NCBI RefSeq assembly: GCF_030758315.1
Contig: NZ_CP132336.1
Coordinates: forward strand, 1,860,001 to 1,924,000
From: Pararhizobium sp. IMCC3301
Lineage (GTDB): Bacteria; Pseudomonadota; Alphaproteobacteria; Rhizobiales; GCA-2746425
Reading direction: 5' to 3'
Length of the DNA stretch: 64,000 bases
Every line of letters starts with the position of its first letter. Positions within the stretch are counted from its first letter, which is position 1. Below are positions 7,324-16,502 of this stretch, piece by piece. The notes beneath the pieces are model-generated. The model saw only the letters and a program-made list of their open reading frames with translations. It searched no databases and was not told the origin of the DNA. The translations under genes and the position numbers were made by a program.

Positions 7324-8430
7324 ATGAGCAAGAAATTCAAATATGACTTCATGGCACTGGTGATTTTTGCCGCAGTGGTTGTTCTGGGTTTTCCCATATT
7401 GCTCAGCTTCGATGGCTACGAGCTCAACACATATTCACGCTATCTGAGCCTTGGCATCGTCTCCATGGCGCTTGCGCTGTCCTGGGGAACGGCCGGGCTT
7501 TTGAACCTTGGACAGGCGGCCACCTTTGGCATTGGCTCCTATATCATGGCGATGCATCTGAAATTGAAGGCAAGCGATGGCCTGCCTGATTTCATGGGCT
7601 GGAACAATGTTGAAAGCCTGCCTTGGTTCTGGGTCCCGTTTCACTCTCTGCCGTTTACCCTTATTGCAGGCCTTCTGGTCCCCGCACTTGTCGGTGCGCT
7701 CATTGCCGTCTTCATGTTCCGCGCCAGGATTTCCGGAGTGTTTGTTGCGGTGATCACGCTAGCCTTTCTGGTCGCGCTTCAGCTGTTGGTTATCGAGCAA
7801 CAGGGATTCACCGGCGGTCAGAATGGTTTGACAGGTCTTGCACCTCTCACTTTGCTGGGCTGGACAGTCGATACCTACAGTCTGCAATTCTACTATCTGA
7901 TTGCCGGATGCCTGATCGCCGCGTTGCTGGTCGGTCTTTACCTGGTTCACAGCAAATTCGGATTAATCCTGCGCGCCATCCGCGAAGATTCCACCCGCAC
8001 GCGGTTTTTTGGCTACAACGTGGCGTCATACGAGACGTTGATCTTTTGTATTTCTGCCGCCCTCGCCGGATGGTCAGGCATGCTCTATACGCTCGTCCTC
8101 GAATTCGCTTCCCCAACTTATATGAGTGTGTCTTTCAGCCTTGCCATCGTTATCTGGTGCGCAGTTGGCGGCCGCAATTCAGTCATCGCCGCGGCTGTTG
8201 GAGCTATCCTGGTCAATATCCTCGAAGGGCGCTTGTCGGACGTCTTCGTCGAAGTTTGGCACATGATGCTTGGCGCGACTTTCGTATTTGTCGTTCTGTT
8301 CATGCCGACCGGGTTGCACGGGCTCATCGTTTCCGGATGGCAATGGATTGCTCGCCAAGGAAAGAAAGAGAGCTCCGCACAGCCGCTCATCGTTCCCACC
8401 AAAGTCGGTGAAACAGAAGGAGGGCGTTGA
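7324..8430 (+). CDS. urtC: Branched-chain-type ABC permease, UrtC-like
   Basis: A 368-residue LivM/UrtC-type permease with about ten hydrophobic segments. The LSWGTAGLLNLGQA motif at residues ~53-66 is characteristic of UrtC. The loop at ~219-232 (GLILRAIREDSTRTRFFGY) is the expected ATPase contact. A hydrophilic tail of ~25 residues ends the protein. The stop codon is followed immediately by the ATG of the UrtD-like ATPase (8431), and the ribosome site GGAGGG lies within this gene's last codons, so the two are coupled. Confidence 0.88.
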   Translation: MSKKFKYDFMALVIFAAVVVLGFPILLSFDGYELNTYSRYLSLGIVSMALALSWGTAGLLNLGQAATFGIGSYIMAMHLKLKASDGLPDFMGWNNVESLPWFWVPFHSLPFTLIAGLLVPALVGALIAVFMFRARISGVFVAVITLAFLVALQLLVIEQQGFTGGQNGLTGLAPLTLLGWTVDTYSLQFYYLIAGCLIAALLVGLYLVHSKFGLILRAIREDSTRTRFFGYNVASYETLIFCISAALAGWSGMLYTLVLEFASPTYMSVSFSLAIVIWCAVGGRNSVIAAAVGAILVNILEGRLSDVFVEVWHMMLGATFVFVVLFMPTGLHGLIVSGWQWIARQGKKESSAQPLIVPTKVGETEGGR

Positions 8431-9159
8431 ATGGCACTATTGGAAATCACCGATCTGCGCGTCGAGTTTGGAGGTCTGAGGGCCGTAGACGGCTTGGATC
8501 TTTCGGTCAGTAAGGGCGAAATCCTGTGTCTGCTTGGCCCCAATGGAGCGGGAAAGTCGACGACGCTGGATTTAATCTGCGGCAAGACCCAGCCGACGGG
8601 AGGCTCGATCTGCTTTGATGGTCAAGAGATCTCGAGCATGCTCGAATTCCAACGTGCGCGGCGCGGCATCGGTCGCAAGTTTCAAGTTCCCACGGTTTTC
8701 AAGGAGCTGACGGTCGACGAAAATCTCCAGGTTGCGCGATCAAAGCGGCACCGGCTTTCCCAAACCCTTCTGAGCTTCGGCCGCAAAAAAAGTGCGGAAA
8801 TTGAACGTATTCTGGAACTGGTCGAACTGGCCGCCAAGCGGGACGAGATGGCCGGCAATCTGTCTCACGGTGAAACACAATGGTTGGAAATCGCCATGCT
8901 CATCGCGCAGGACAGCAAGCTGATCCTGATGGATGAACCCACGGCTGGCATGACTATCCAGGAGACAGACAAAACCGCCGCGATCTTTGCAACATTGCGC
9001 GCGGCGCATGCCTTGATCGTTGTCGAGCATGACATGTCGTTTGTTCGCCAGGTGGCAGATCGGATCACTGTCATGGCGCAAGGCAAGAAACTTGCCGAAG
9101 GATCGATTGCAGAAATTGAGAACAACGAGGCTGTCAAATCCGCCTATTTGGGACACTGA
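8431..9159 (+). CDS. urtD: ABC ATPase, UrtD-like
   Basis: A 242-residue LivG/UrtD-type ATPase with Walker A GPNGAGKST (36-44), signature LSHGE (144-148) and Walker B LILMDEP (164-170). The LSHGETQWLEIAMLIAQ context matches the UrtD variant (LSHGxxQWLEIxMLxxQ) better than generic LivG. With the UrtE-like protein it forms the hetero-ATPase pair of the importer. It is three bases from the next gene. Confidence 0.88.
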   Translation: MALLEITDLRVEFGGLRAVDGLDLSVSKGEILCLLGPNGAGKSTTLDLICGKTQPTGGSICFDGQEISSMLEFQRARRGIGRKFQVPTVFKELTVDENLQVARSKRHRLSQTLLSFGRKKSAEIERILELVELAAKRDEMAGNLSHGETQWLEIAMLIAQDSKLILMDEPTAGMTIQETDKTAAIFATLRAAHALIVVEHDMSFVRQVADRITVMAQGKKLAEGSIAEIENNEAVKSAYLGH

Positions 9160-9162
9160 TCC

Positions 9163-9864
9163 ATGAGCATCCTTCAAGCTGAAAACCTCTATTCCTATTA
9201 CGGCAAAAGTCCTGTGATCCGGGATTTGTCGTTCAAGATAGAAGAAGGCGAGTTCGTCTCCATTCTGGGCCGCAATGGTGTCGGCAAAACCACTTTGCTC
9301 AAGACGATCATGGGTCTCACTGACAGATCTACTGGCAGATTGTCATTCAACGGAAATGAACTTCAGGGAAGCAAGCCCTTCGAAAGGGCCCGGCTTGGCA
9401 TTGGCTATATTCCCCAAGGTCGCGAAATTATTCCGCGCTTTTCAGTGCGTGAAAACATTATAATGGGCACATATGCGCGAGCGGATGGCAAACGGGACAT
9501 CCCCGACTACCTGTTCGACCTTTTTCCCATTCTACGCGAATTTCTCAACCGCCGGGGCGGCGATCTTTCCGGTGGTCAGCAGCAGCAGCTCGCTATTGCG
9601 CGCGCGCTTGCAATGGACCCTAAAATCCTGATCCTCGACGAGCCTACCGAAGGTATTCAGCCTAACATGGTCAAGCAGATCCAGGAGGCCATCGTTCATC
9701 TCAATCGAGATCGCCGGATCAGCATCATTTTAGTCGAACAGAGCATCCCCTTCGCGCGTCAGGCTTCTGACAGCTTTTTCGTCATGGACAAGGGCAGAAT
9801 AGCCATGTCCGGGGGGAAGAACGATCTCACTGACGAGATCGTTGAACGGCATCTGACATTTTGA
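9163..9864 (+). CDS. urtE: ABC ATPase, UrtE-like
   Basis: A 233-residue LivF/UrtE-type ATPase: Walker A GRNGVGKT (36-43), signature LSGGQ (135-139), Walker B LILDEP (156-161), and the UrtE-typical segment [18 protein letters not shown] at 81-98. It completes the five-gene importer. A 55-base gap without hairpin separates it from the amidase gene, so read-through into amiE is expected. Confidence 0.88.
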   Translation: MSILQAENLYSYYGKSPVIRDLSFKIEEGEFVSILGRNGVGKTTLLKTIMGLTDRSTGRLSFNGNELQGSKPFERARLGIGYIPQGREIIPRFSVRENIIMGTYARADGKRDIPDYLFDLFPILREFLNRRGGDLSGGQQQQLAIARALAMDPKILILDEPTEGIQPNMVKQIQEAIVHLNRDRRISIILVEQSIPFARQASDSFFVMDKGRIAMSGGKNDLTDEIVERHLTF

Positions 9865-9919
9865 GGAATCCTGTTGTTTACAAAGCAAACCAACCCAGCA
9901 CCTAGAGAGGAACTACTTC

Positions 9920-10963
9920 ATGAGACACGGTGATATTTCCAGCAGCGACACAACAGTTGGAGTGGCTGTCGTAAACTACAAAATGCCACGATTGCACACC
10001 AGGGCTGAGGTCTTGGAGAACGCCGAGAAAATTGGCGAGATGGTCGTTGGAATGAAGCAAGGCCTGCCAGGAATGGACCTTGTCGTCTTCCCGGAATACA
10101 GCACCCAGGGCATCATGTATGATCCCGATGAGATGATGGAAACGGCCGCCGTCATCCCGGGTGATGAAACCGAAATCTTCGCGCGTGCGTGTCGCAAGGC
10201 AAACACGTGGGGCATCTTCTCGCTTACCGGCGAGCGTCACGAGGAACATCCGCGCAAAAATCCCTACAACACCCTTATCCTGATGAACAACAAGGGTGAG
10301 ATCGTGCAGAAGTATCGCAAGATTCTGCCTTGGTGTCCCATCGAGGGATGGTGTCCGGGTGGCGAGACCTTCGTTACGGAAGGGCCGAAGGGGATGAAAA
10401 TCAGCATGATCATCTGTGATGATGGGAACTACCCTGAAATCTGGCGTGATTGCGCGATGAAGGGGGCAGAGCTCATTGTTCGTTGCCAGGGCTACATGTA
10501 TCCCGCGAAGGATCAGCAGGTCCTCATGGCCAAAGCCATGGCCTGGGCGAATAACTCATATGTAGCTGTGGCCAACGCGACCGGATTTGACGGTGTGTAC
10601 AGCTATTTTGGCCACTCCGCGATTATCGGCTTCGATGGTCGCACACTTGGCGAGTGCGGCGAAGAAGAGATGGGTATCCAGTATGGCCAGCTTTCGATTC
10701 CCGAAATCCGGGATGCGCGCGCCAACGACCAGTCTCAGAACCACCTCTTCAAACTGCTGCACCGTGGCTATACCGGAGTTCTGGCGTCTGGAGATGGAGA
10801 CCAGGGCGTGGCTGATTGCCCGTTCGAGTTCTACCGCAACTGGGTCAACGATGCGGAGAAAACACGCGAAGACGTTCAAAAGTTGACGCGTTCAACAATT
10901 GGCGTCGCGCAGTGTCCGGTCGGCAATCTACCCACAGGCGCAAAAGAAAAAGAAGCGAGCTGA
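9920..10963 (+). CDS. amiE: Aliphatic amidase
   Basis: A 347-residue nitrilase-superfamily enzyme that hydrolyses short aliphatic amides (for example acetamide, propionamide) to the acid and ammonia in the cytoplasm. All four catalytic residues occur at the positions used for Pseudomonas AmiE: Glu59 (FPEY), Lys134 (KYRK), Glu142 (IEGW) and Cys166 (IICDDGN). Length is nearly identical to the 346-residue reference enzyme, and the colinear start MRHGDISSS supports ATG 9920, with GAGAGGAA upstream. It lies between the Urt-like importer and amiB-amiC-amiR, giving uptake, hydrolysis and control in one operon. Formamidase (AmiF) is the nearest alternative, but the accompanying amiB, amiC and amiR genes favour AmiE. 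Confidence 0.95.
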   Translation: MRHGDISSSDTTVGVAVVNYKMPRLHTRAEVLENAEKIGEMVVGMKQGLPGMDLVVFPEYSTQGIMYDPDEMMETAAVIPGDETEIFARACRKANTWGIFSLTGERHEEHPRKNPYNTLILMNNKGEIVQKYRKILPWCPIEGWCPGGETFVTEGPKGMKISMIICDDGNYPEIWRDCAMKGAELIVRCQGYMYPAKDQQVLMAKAMAWANNSYVAVANATGFDGVYSYFGHSAIIGFDGRTLGECGEEEMGIQYGQLSIPEIRDARANDQSQNHLFKLLHRGYTGVLASGDGDQGVADCPFEFYRNWVNDAEKTREDVQKLTRSTIGVAQCPVGNLPTGAKEKEAS

Positions 10964-10969
10964 CTTTCA

Positions 10970-11016
10970 TGGCGGTGCGGCGTCTCGGGGTTCTCCACAC
11001 CCTGGCCGCACCGCCA
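10970..11016 (+). terminator. Terminator-like hairpin between amiE and amiB
   Basis: An 11-pair stem (TGGCGGTGCGG with CCGCACCGCCA) and a 25-base loop start six bases after the amiE stop and are followed by TGTTTTTGG. It probably reduces transcription into amiB, so that enzyme is made in excess over the ATPase, sensor and antiterminator. Confidence 0.6.
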
Positions 11017-11057
11017 CTGTTTTTGGTCTGTGGTTTCACAGATGATCAGGTACAAAT

Positions 11058-12185
11058 ATGCCATTTCTGACGGACAAGATGCAGAGTACGCAGCGCGAGG
11101 ATCGTTTAAAGCGCGCTTTGGCGGATGAAAACCGCATCTCGAGTTTGAGTGCTGTATCGGGACATTCTGACGGTCTGGCAAACTCACGTTTCAATTTTGA
11201 TCTGGTCAGGATCGAGCTTGAGCTGCGCGATCATATCATCGGGCAAGATCACGCCATCGATAACCTCATGCAGTATCTCAGAACAATCTGCGCGGATATC
11301 GGAGATCCACGCAAGCCCTTGGTTTCCATGCTTTTCACCGGTCCGACAGGTGTGGGGAAAACTGAAACCGTTCGGCTGCTCGCGCGTGCCATGTACGGAG
11401 ATGCTGATGCAGTTTGCCGGATCGACATGAACACGCTTGCGCAGGAACATTATGCAGCCGCCCTGACTGGCGCGCCACCTGGATATGTTGGCTCCAAAGA
11501 GGGAACTACCATCCTCGATCAGACCAAGATCGAGGGCAGCCGCAACCTTCCAGGGATCGTGTTGTTTGACGAGTTGGAAAAGGCCAGCGACGAAGTTGTC
11601 ATGGCGCTGCTGAACGTGTTTGACAATGGTATCCTGACCGTCGCGTCGGGCGAACGAACGATTTCGTTTCGCAATGCAATCATCTTTATGACTAGCAACC
11701 TTGGTACTCAGCAACTTGACACATTGTGGTCGCGCATCAGCGCGCGATTGAAGACACGGCAGGGCACAAATGAAAATGCAGCGATGGATGCCATGATGAG
11801 CAGCCTTCTTGCACGATTTCCACCGGAGTTCGTCAATCGGATAGATCACATCGAAATTTTCAACAAAATTGACGTGACGCGCCTACCAGAAATAGTCGCG
11901 GTGGAAATAGAGCATCTGAACGCACGACTTCGCAAACACAACTATCATCTGGAGCTTGAACCTGAAGTTGTCAGCTACATCGCGCGTCAAGGATATGATG
12001 AGCGCTTCGGCGCGCGCGACATTCGACGGAAAATACGCAAGCACTTGGAATTTCCACTTTCGAACTTCTTGCTGGCGATCAGTAGTGATAGTGAAAGCTC
12101 GCCTGAAGCTCAGCGCATTGTTGCCAGACTGTGCGGTCAGACAATAAATTTCGAGAAAATAAAAAAAGGTGCCGTCAGTGAATAA
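11058..12185 (+). CDS. amiB: AmiB-like Clp-type AAA+ ATPase
   Basis: A 375-residue single-module AAA+ protein resembling the second ATPase module of ClpB/ClpA. Walker A is GPTGVGKT (95-102), pore loop GYVGS (142-146), Walker B LFDELEKA (169-176), sensor-1 TSNLG (212-216), arginine finger in FPPEFVNRID, and sensor-2 GARDIRRKI near the C-terminus. In Pseudomonas the ami operon carries a similar gene, amiB, whose role is not settled. No N-domain, M-domain or first ATPase module is present, and no ClpP-binding loop is obvious. It probably remodels a protein, perhaps AmiC-AmiR or the amidase; that is inference. It overlaps amiC by eight bases. Confidence 0.85.
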   Translation: MPFLTDKMQSTQREDRLKRALADENRISSLSAVSGHSDGLANSRFNFDLVRIELELRDHIIGQDHAIDNLMQYLRTICADIGDPRKPLVSMLFTGPTGVGKTETVRLLARAMYGDADAVCRIDMNTLAQEHYAAALTGAPPGYVGSKEGTTILDQTKIEGSRNLPGIVLFDELEKASDEVVMALLNVFDNGILTVASGERTISFRNAIIFMTSNLGTQQLDTLWSRISARLKTRQGTNENAAMDAMMSSLLARFPPEFVNRIDHIEIFNKIDVTRLPEIVAVEIEHLNARLRKHNYHLELEPEVVSYIARQGYDERFGARDIRRKIRKHLEFPLSNFLLAISSDSESSPEAQRIVARLCGQTINFEKIKKGAVSE

Positions 12186-13332
12186 AAAAGACACTTGGAG
12201 AGTTGGAATTCTGTTCTCGACGTCGGGCGTTACATCGATCATCGAGCAGTCTCAACTGAATGGTGCCTTGCTCGCGATCGATGAAATCAATGCAAAAGGC
12301 GGGGTTCACGGCAAAGCGATTGAACCTGTCTCCTACGACCCCGGTTCAGTGGTCAAGAAGTACGGGGAACTCGCTGAAAAGCTGATCGTGGAAGACAAAA
12401 TTCTCGTGATCTTTGGATGCTACATGTCCTCAAGCCGCAAGGAGGTTCTCCCGATCGTTGAACGCAGGAACGCCTTGTTTTTCTATCCCACGCTTTACGA
12501 AGGCTTCGAGTATTCGCCGAATGTCATGTATGGCGGCGCAACGCCAAATCAGAATAGTGTGCCTCTGGCGAACTACCTGATGGAGACGTACGGAAAGCGC
12601 ATATATTTCGTCGGCTCTGACTACATCTATCCAAGGGAATCCAATCGCGTCATGCGCAACGTTCTTCGTCAGGGAGGTGGAGAAGTGGTTGGTGAGGAAT
12701 ATGTGCCGCTGAATGCCGGAATTGCGAGATTCAAGAGCATCATTGCGAACATTGAGCGTACGAAGCCTGACGCTATTTTCTCGACAGTCGTCGGCCAAAG
12801 CTGCATAAACTTTTATTCGGCCTATCATAAAACTTTAGGCAACGGCATCGAACGACCTATCTCGAGCCTGACTACGAATGAAGCTGAGATTGCCGAAATC
12901 GGTGTGGAAGCGGCAGAGGGACATATTACAGCAGCACCTTACTTCCGTTCGATCCGCTCAGAATCCAACAAAAGATTCCTGGAGAGCTACAAAGCGAAAT
13001 TCGGGACAATCGTGGACGTAACCTCCTGTTGCGAAGCGGCCTACTGCCAGGTTCATATGTTCGCACGAGCATTGGCCGAATGTGGCGAGTCCGATACAGA
13101 TGCCTTGCGCGAGGCTCTGCTGGGGATGACCTTTCAAGCGCCACAAGGCGAAATCAAGATCGATCCCGACAACAACCACACTTACCTGCAATCCCGGATT
13201 GGGGTTGTGGACAGCCAGGGCGAGTTCAAGATCAAGACGAAGGTCAGGCATATGATCAAGCCTGATCCCTATTTGGTTAATCCAGAGATAAACGATTGGA
13301 GCTTGCGTGCTCAGAAGATTGGTGGGGATTAA
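12178..13332 (+). CDS. amiC: Amide sensor and negative regulator, cytoplasmic binding-protein fold
   Basis: AmiC is the ligand sensor that holds AmiR inactive until amide binds. The protein has the type-1 periplasmic-binding-protein fold but no signal peptide (NKKDTWRVGILFST at the start), so it stays in the cytoplasm. GTG 12178 is chosen because it follows AAGGTG, overlaps the amiB stop, and gives 384 residues, close to the 385 of Pseudomonas AmiC; a GTG at 12169 is possible. It is collinear with the secreted UrtA-like protein at 5122 and probably binds the same amide. The amiR gene follows after eight bases, allowing co-translation of the complex. Confidence 0.9.
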   Translation: MNKKDTWRVGILFSTSGVTSIIEQSQLNGALLAIDEINAKGGVHGKAIEPVSYDPGSVVKKYGELAEKLIVEDKILVIFGCYMSSSRKEVLPIVERRNALFFYPTLYEGFEYSPNVMYGGATPNQNSVPLANYLMETYGKRIYFVGSDYIYPRESNRVMRNVLRQGGGEVVGEEYVPLNAGIARFKSIIANIERTKPDAIFSTVVGQSCINFYSAYHKTLGNGIERPISSLTTNEAEIAEIGVEAAEGHITAAPYFRSIRSESNKRFLESYKAKFGTIVDVTSCCEAAYCQVHMFARALAECGESDTDALREALLGMTFQAPQGEIKIDPDNNHTYLQSRIGVVDSQGEFKIKTKVRHMIKPDPYLVNPEINDWSLRAQKIGGD

Positions 13333-13340
13333 ACCACCAG

Positions 13341-13943
13341 ATGGGCAGCTTTATAAACAGCCTGCGCGATCTGAATGTCGGCGTCATGCACCCCAGAGAC
13401 AAACCGGCTGAAGAACTGCTACGACAGATTCATCGTATTGGTTGTCCATTTGAGGCTATTTGGCCCATCCCCTCCTCGCTACCCAAAGGCATTGATGTGC
13501 TCTTTGTCGATGTGGACGCGACGAGCCCCTCCGAGATCAAGCCACTTTTTTTAAGGTCCAAGGACAATCTTCCGGCGATCATTGCGATCATTGAGTACGA
13601 GAACCCCTCCGTTCTTCAGGGCCTGTTCGAAATTGGGGCTCATGCGGTTATCACCAAGCCGGTCAGAGCCGCCGGTGTTATGAGTTCAATACTCATGGCG
13701 CGTCGTTATTGGTCGGAGAGCCGGAAATTCGAAAAAGATATCGTCAAACTCAAGTCTAAACTGGAAAACGTTCAAAAAGTGAATGAAGCAAAGTCCATCC
13801 TGATGCGTCACCACGGCCTCAACGATAAGGAAGCTTACGCGATCATTCGCAAACAGGCGATGGCCAAACGGGCGACGACATTGGAGATCGCTCAATCGAT
13901 CATAAACGCCGACGGGATCCTCAGCGAACTCGGAAATGATTGA
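13341..13943 (+). CDS. amiR: ANTAR-domain transcription antiterminator
   Basis: A 200-residue AmiR homologue. It has an N-terminal receiver-like pseudo-domain lacking the acidic phosphorylation pocket (residues ~8-120), a coiled-coil linker (~120-145, KDIVKLKSKLENVQKV) and a C-terminal three-helix ANTAR RNA-binding domain (~140-195, AKSILMRHHGLNDKEAY...AQSII). Pseudomonas AmiR is 196 residues with the same plan. The start at 13341 lies 8 bases after the amiC stop; an upstream in-frame codon at 13296 lies inside amiC. The expected target is the leader of this same operon at 5004-5088, where AmiR would favour the two small hairpins and prevent termination. Confidence 0.92.
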   Translation: MGSFINSLRDLNVGVMHPRDKPAEELLRQIHRIGCPFEAIWPIPSSLPKGIDVLFVDVDATSPSEIKPLFLRSKDNLPAIIAIIEYENPSVLQGLFEIGAHAVITKPVRAAGVMSSILMARRYWSESRKFEKDIVKLKSKLENVQKVNEAKSILMRHHGLNDKEAYAIIRKQAMAKRATTLEIAQSIINADGILSELGND

Positions 13944-14102
13944 GAAAAAAGACGACCTGCAATTCTGGGAGGTTTCAGGGGAGCACGTCGGTGTTTTGAG
14001 AGGGTTACCTCAAAAAAGCGCGCAAATTCCGGCAATACGTAACCGTCCGGTGTGGCAGCGCTACCACTGTCCAATCCCTCATGCGATCTATACACTTCCC
14101 CC

Positions 14103-15023
14103 ATGCGAATTCTCGACATCAAAACCTTCGTCGCTCTGGCGCGCAATCGGCATTTCGGCCGTACCGCGCGCGAACTCAACACCACGCAGCCAGCGGTTTC
14201 CAGCCGGCTTGCTGCAATCGAGGCCGAGCTGGAAAGCCGGTTGATCAATCGCGGCGACGGCTCTTTCGCGCTGACCCCGGATGGCGAGCGGGTACTGCAC
14301 AGTTTTGAAGCTGTTCTCAGCGGCATAGACCGGCTGAAAGGCGACCTTCAGGGCGATATGATACCGGCCTTGGAGCCGCTGAAGATCGGCGCCATCGATT
14401 CCATATCATCTACCTGGATGCCGCATTTCATTGAATCGTTGCACCGCAACTTTCCAAGTCTCAAAATTGAACTGACCGTTGACGGCACAAAAAATCTTGT
14501 TGCGGGGATGAACAAGGGAGAATTCGATCTAATCTTTTCGCTTTATCCGGTTCTGGGTGACGGGTTTCGCAGTTTCACTTCCTGTGTGCTGCAGATGGTC
14601 TGGGCCGGGTCACCGAAACTGATTGAACCGGACAGAACCTACACGGTGGCCGCCCTGGCCGATCTGCCGATTATCAGCTTTCCCAAAAATTCCCCGCCCT
14701 ACCAGATGATTGCGCCGTATTTTCACGACGAACAGGCGCTGGCGTCAAAGCTGACAAGCTGCAACTCGCTGTATGCCATCATCAATCTGATCATCGACGG
14801 GTTTGGTGTAGGTGCCATTCCTACCGTGACCATTCGACGCGAGCTGGATATGGGATTGCTGCAACAGGTCAAGGTGGCCAAACGCTTCCCGCCGATTCCG
14901 ATCATCGCGTCTTATCAGGCCTCGACACATCAGGATTTCATTCGCAAGGTAGTCGATCTGGCGCGTCTCAGCGCGGCCGATTACTGCGCCGATGTCGAAC
15001 CGGACATGGCCTGGATCGATTAG
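14103..15023 (+). CDS. LysR-family transcriptional regulator
   Basis: A 306-residue LysR protein. The N-terminal winged HTH is at residues 1-60 (LDIKTFVALARNRHFGRTARELNTTQPAVSSRLAAIE), followed by a two-lobed effector domain. The start is ATG 14103; an upstream in-frame Met at 14052 would add 17 unlikely residues. It is convergent with the aldehyde dehydrogenase, 13 bases apart, so its regulatory link to the polyamine-type operon is by proximity only. The effector is unknown. Confidence 0.88.
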   Translation: MRILDIKTFVALARNRHFGRTARELNTTQPAVSSRLAAIEAELESRLINRGDGSFALTPDGERVLHSFEAVLSGIDRLKGDLQGDMIPALEPLKIGAIDSISSTWMPHFIESLHRNFPSLKIELTVDGTKNLVAGMNKGEFDLIFSLYPVLGDGFRSFTSCVLQMVWAGSPKLIEPDRTYTVAALADLPIISFPKNSPPYQMIAPYFHDEQALASKLTSCNSLYAIINLIIDGFGVGAIPTVTIRRELDMGLLQQVKVAKRFPPIPIIASYQASTHQDFIRKVVDLARLSAADYCADVEPDMAWID

Positions 15024-15036
15024 AACGCCAGATCGG

Positions 15037-16467
15037 TCAGGCCACCATGATATGGCGGACCTGTGTGTAGTCGAGCAGCGACTGCATTGACAGATCAGAC
15101 CCATATCCTGAGTTTTTCATCCCGCCATGAGGCATTTCCGTCGCAAATACGCCATGGGTATTGATCCATGTCACCCCGTATTCAAGATCTTTGGCAATGC
15201 GTAGCGCAGCGGCCGTATCGCGTGACCAGACCGACGATGCCAGTCCATATTCAGAGTCGCTGGCCCAGCGAAGCGCCGTCTGCACCTCGTCAAATTCTGT
15301 CACCGTGACGACAGGTCCGAACACCTCTTTTTGCACGATTTCGGCTTCAATCGGGGCGCGCACAAGGGTTGGCTCAAAGAAATAGCCCGGGCCGGAGGGC
15401 GTATTGCCACCTGCGATGATATCATGTCCGCCATCACGGGCGCGCTCGACAAAGCCAGCCACCCGGTCGCGCTGGGTGGCACTGATCAGCGGGCCGAACT
15501 CGACATCGTCGCGCTCCGGCGCGCCATAGATCAAATTGCCGATCATGTCGCTCAGCCTATCCGTCAACTCATCGGCCACGGACTTTGCCGCAAACACGCG
15601 GCAGGCCGCGGTGCAGTCCTGTCCGGCATTATAAAAACTGGCTTCGCGCATTGTTGCGACAAGGCTGTCCAGATCAGCATCTTCCAGAACGATCACCGGC
15701 GCCTTGCCGCCCAGTTCCAGATGGGTGCGTTTGATGCGCTCGCCGGCGGCGGCCTTCAGCACAGCGCGCCCGGTGCGGATATCGCCGGTCAGAGAAATCA
15801 TCCGCACTAACGGATGTGAAATCAGCGCTTGCCCGACCTCCGCACCGTTTCCGCAAACGACATTGACGACACCATCCGGCAGCACTTTGTTGAGGATCGG
15901 CGCCAGGAGCAGCAGGCTGAGCGGCGTGTTCTCCGATGGTTTGATGACAATCGTATTGCCCGCTGCGATGGCCGGAGCAATTTTCCACGCCGCCATCAGC
16001 AACGGATAGTTCCACGGTGCAATCGACGCAACCACACCGATCGGACTGCGCCGCATCATACTGGTCTTGCCATGGGCGCGATAGTCATCAGCGGCAATTG
16101 CGGGAACATTGCGCACGGCTGTGGCAAAAAACCGGAACACATCGGCCACATTGGCAAGCTCGGCGGCTTCAACAAAACGATACGGTTTGCCCGCATTCAG
16201 CGATTCAATTTTGGCCAGCGCCGCAGCATTGGTCTCAACCGCGTCCGCAATGGCCCACAAGGCGCGGCTGCGTTCTTTCGGCGTCGTGTTGCGCCAGCCC
16301 GCAAAGGCCCGGCTCGCGGTCTCCACAGCCGCATCGATCTGCCCGTCACTAGCCGAAGCAACCCGTGCCAGTTCAACGCCGCGTGCCGGATCGAACGCCG
16401 CCTCCTCGCGCCCCTCCCCAGCGACATATCCGCCATTTATAAAAAGCCGGTTCTCATATTGGTTCAT
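15037..16467 (-). CDS. Aldehyde dehydrogenase, betaine/aminobutyraldehyde dehydrogenase type
   Basis: A 476-residue NAD(P)-dependent dehydrogenase (counting from ATG 16467; a Met 12 bases upstream is possible). The full catalytic set is present: Asn153 (PWNYP), Lys176 (IKPSE), Glu251 (LELGGK) and Cys285 (GQDCTA). The GQDCTA context is typical of betaine-aldehyde, gamma-aminobutyraldehyde and PuuC/PatD enzymes. It is the last gene of the polyamine-type ABC operon, an arrangement like ydcSTUV-patD of Escherichia coli. The likely substrate is an amino-aldehyde made from an imported amine. The transaminase or oxidase step is not in the window. Confidence 0.87.
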   Translation of the reverse strand: MNQYENRLFINGGYVAGEGREEAAFDPARGVELARVASASDGQIDAAVETASRAFAGWRNTTPKERSRALWAIADAVETNAAALAKIESLNAGKPYRFVEAAELANVADVFRFFATAVRNVPAIAADDYRAHGKTSMMRRSPIGVVASIAPWNYPLLMAAWKIAPAIAAGNTIVIKPSENTPLSLLLLAPILNKVLPDGVVNVVCGNGAEVGQALISHPLVRMISLTGDIRTGRAVLKAAAGERIKRTHLELGGKAPVIVLEDADLDSLVATMREASFYNAGQDCTAACRVFAAKSVADELTDRLSDMIGNLIYGAPERDDVEFGPLISATQRDRVAGFVERARDGGHDIIAGGNTPSGPGYFFEPTLVRAPIEAEIVQKEVFGPVVTVTEFDEVQTALRWASDSEYGLASSVWSRDTAAALRIAKDLEYGVTWINTHGVFATEMPHGGMKNSGYGSDLSMQSLLDYTQVRHIMVA

Positions 16468-16502
16468 GGCTAAACTCATTTTGTTGTCGAGTTGAAAGTG
16501 CT

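Noticed and set aside
13994-14015. Hairpin TTTTGAG/CTCAAAA after amiR as operon terminator
   Set aside because: Short, AT-rich stem with no T-run downstream on the transcribed strand.
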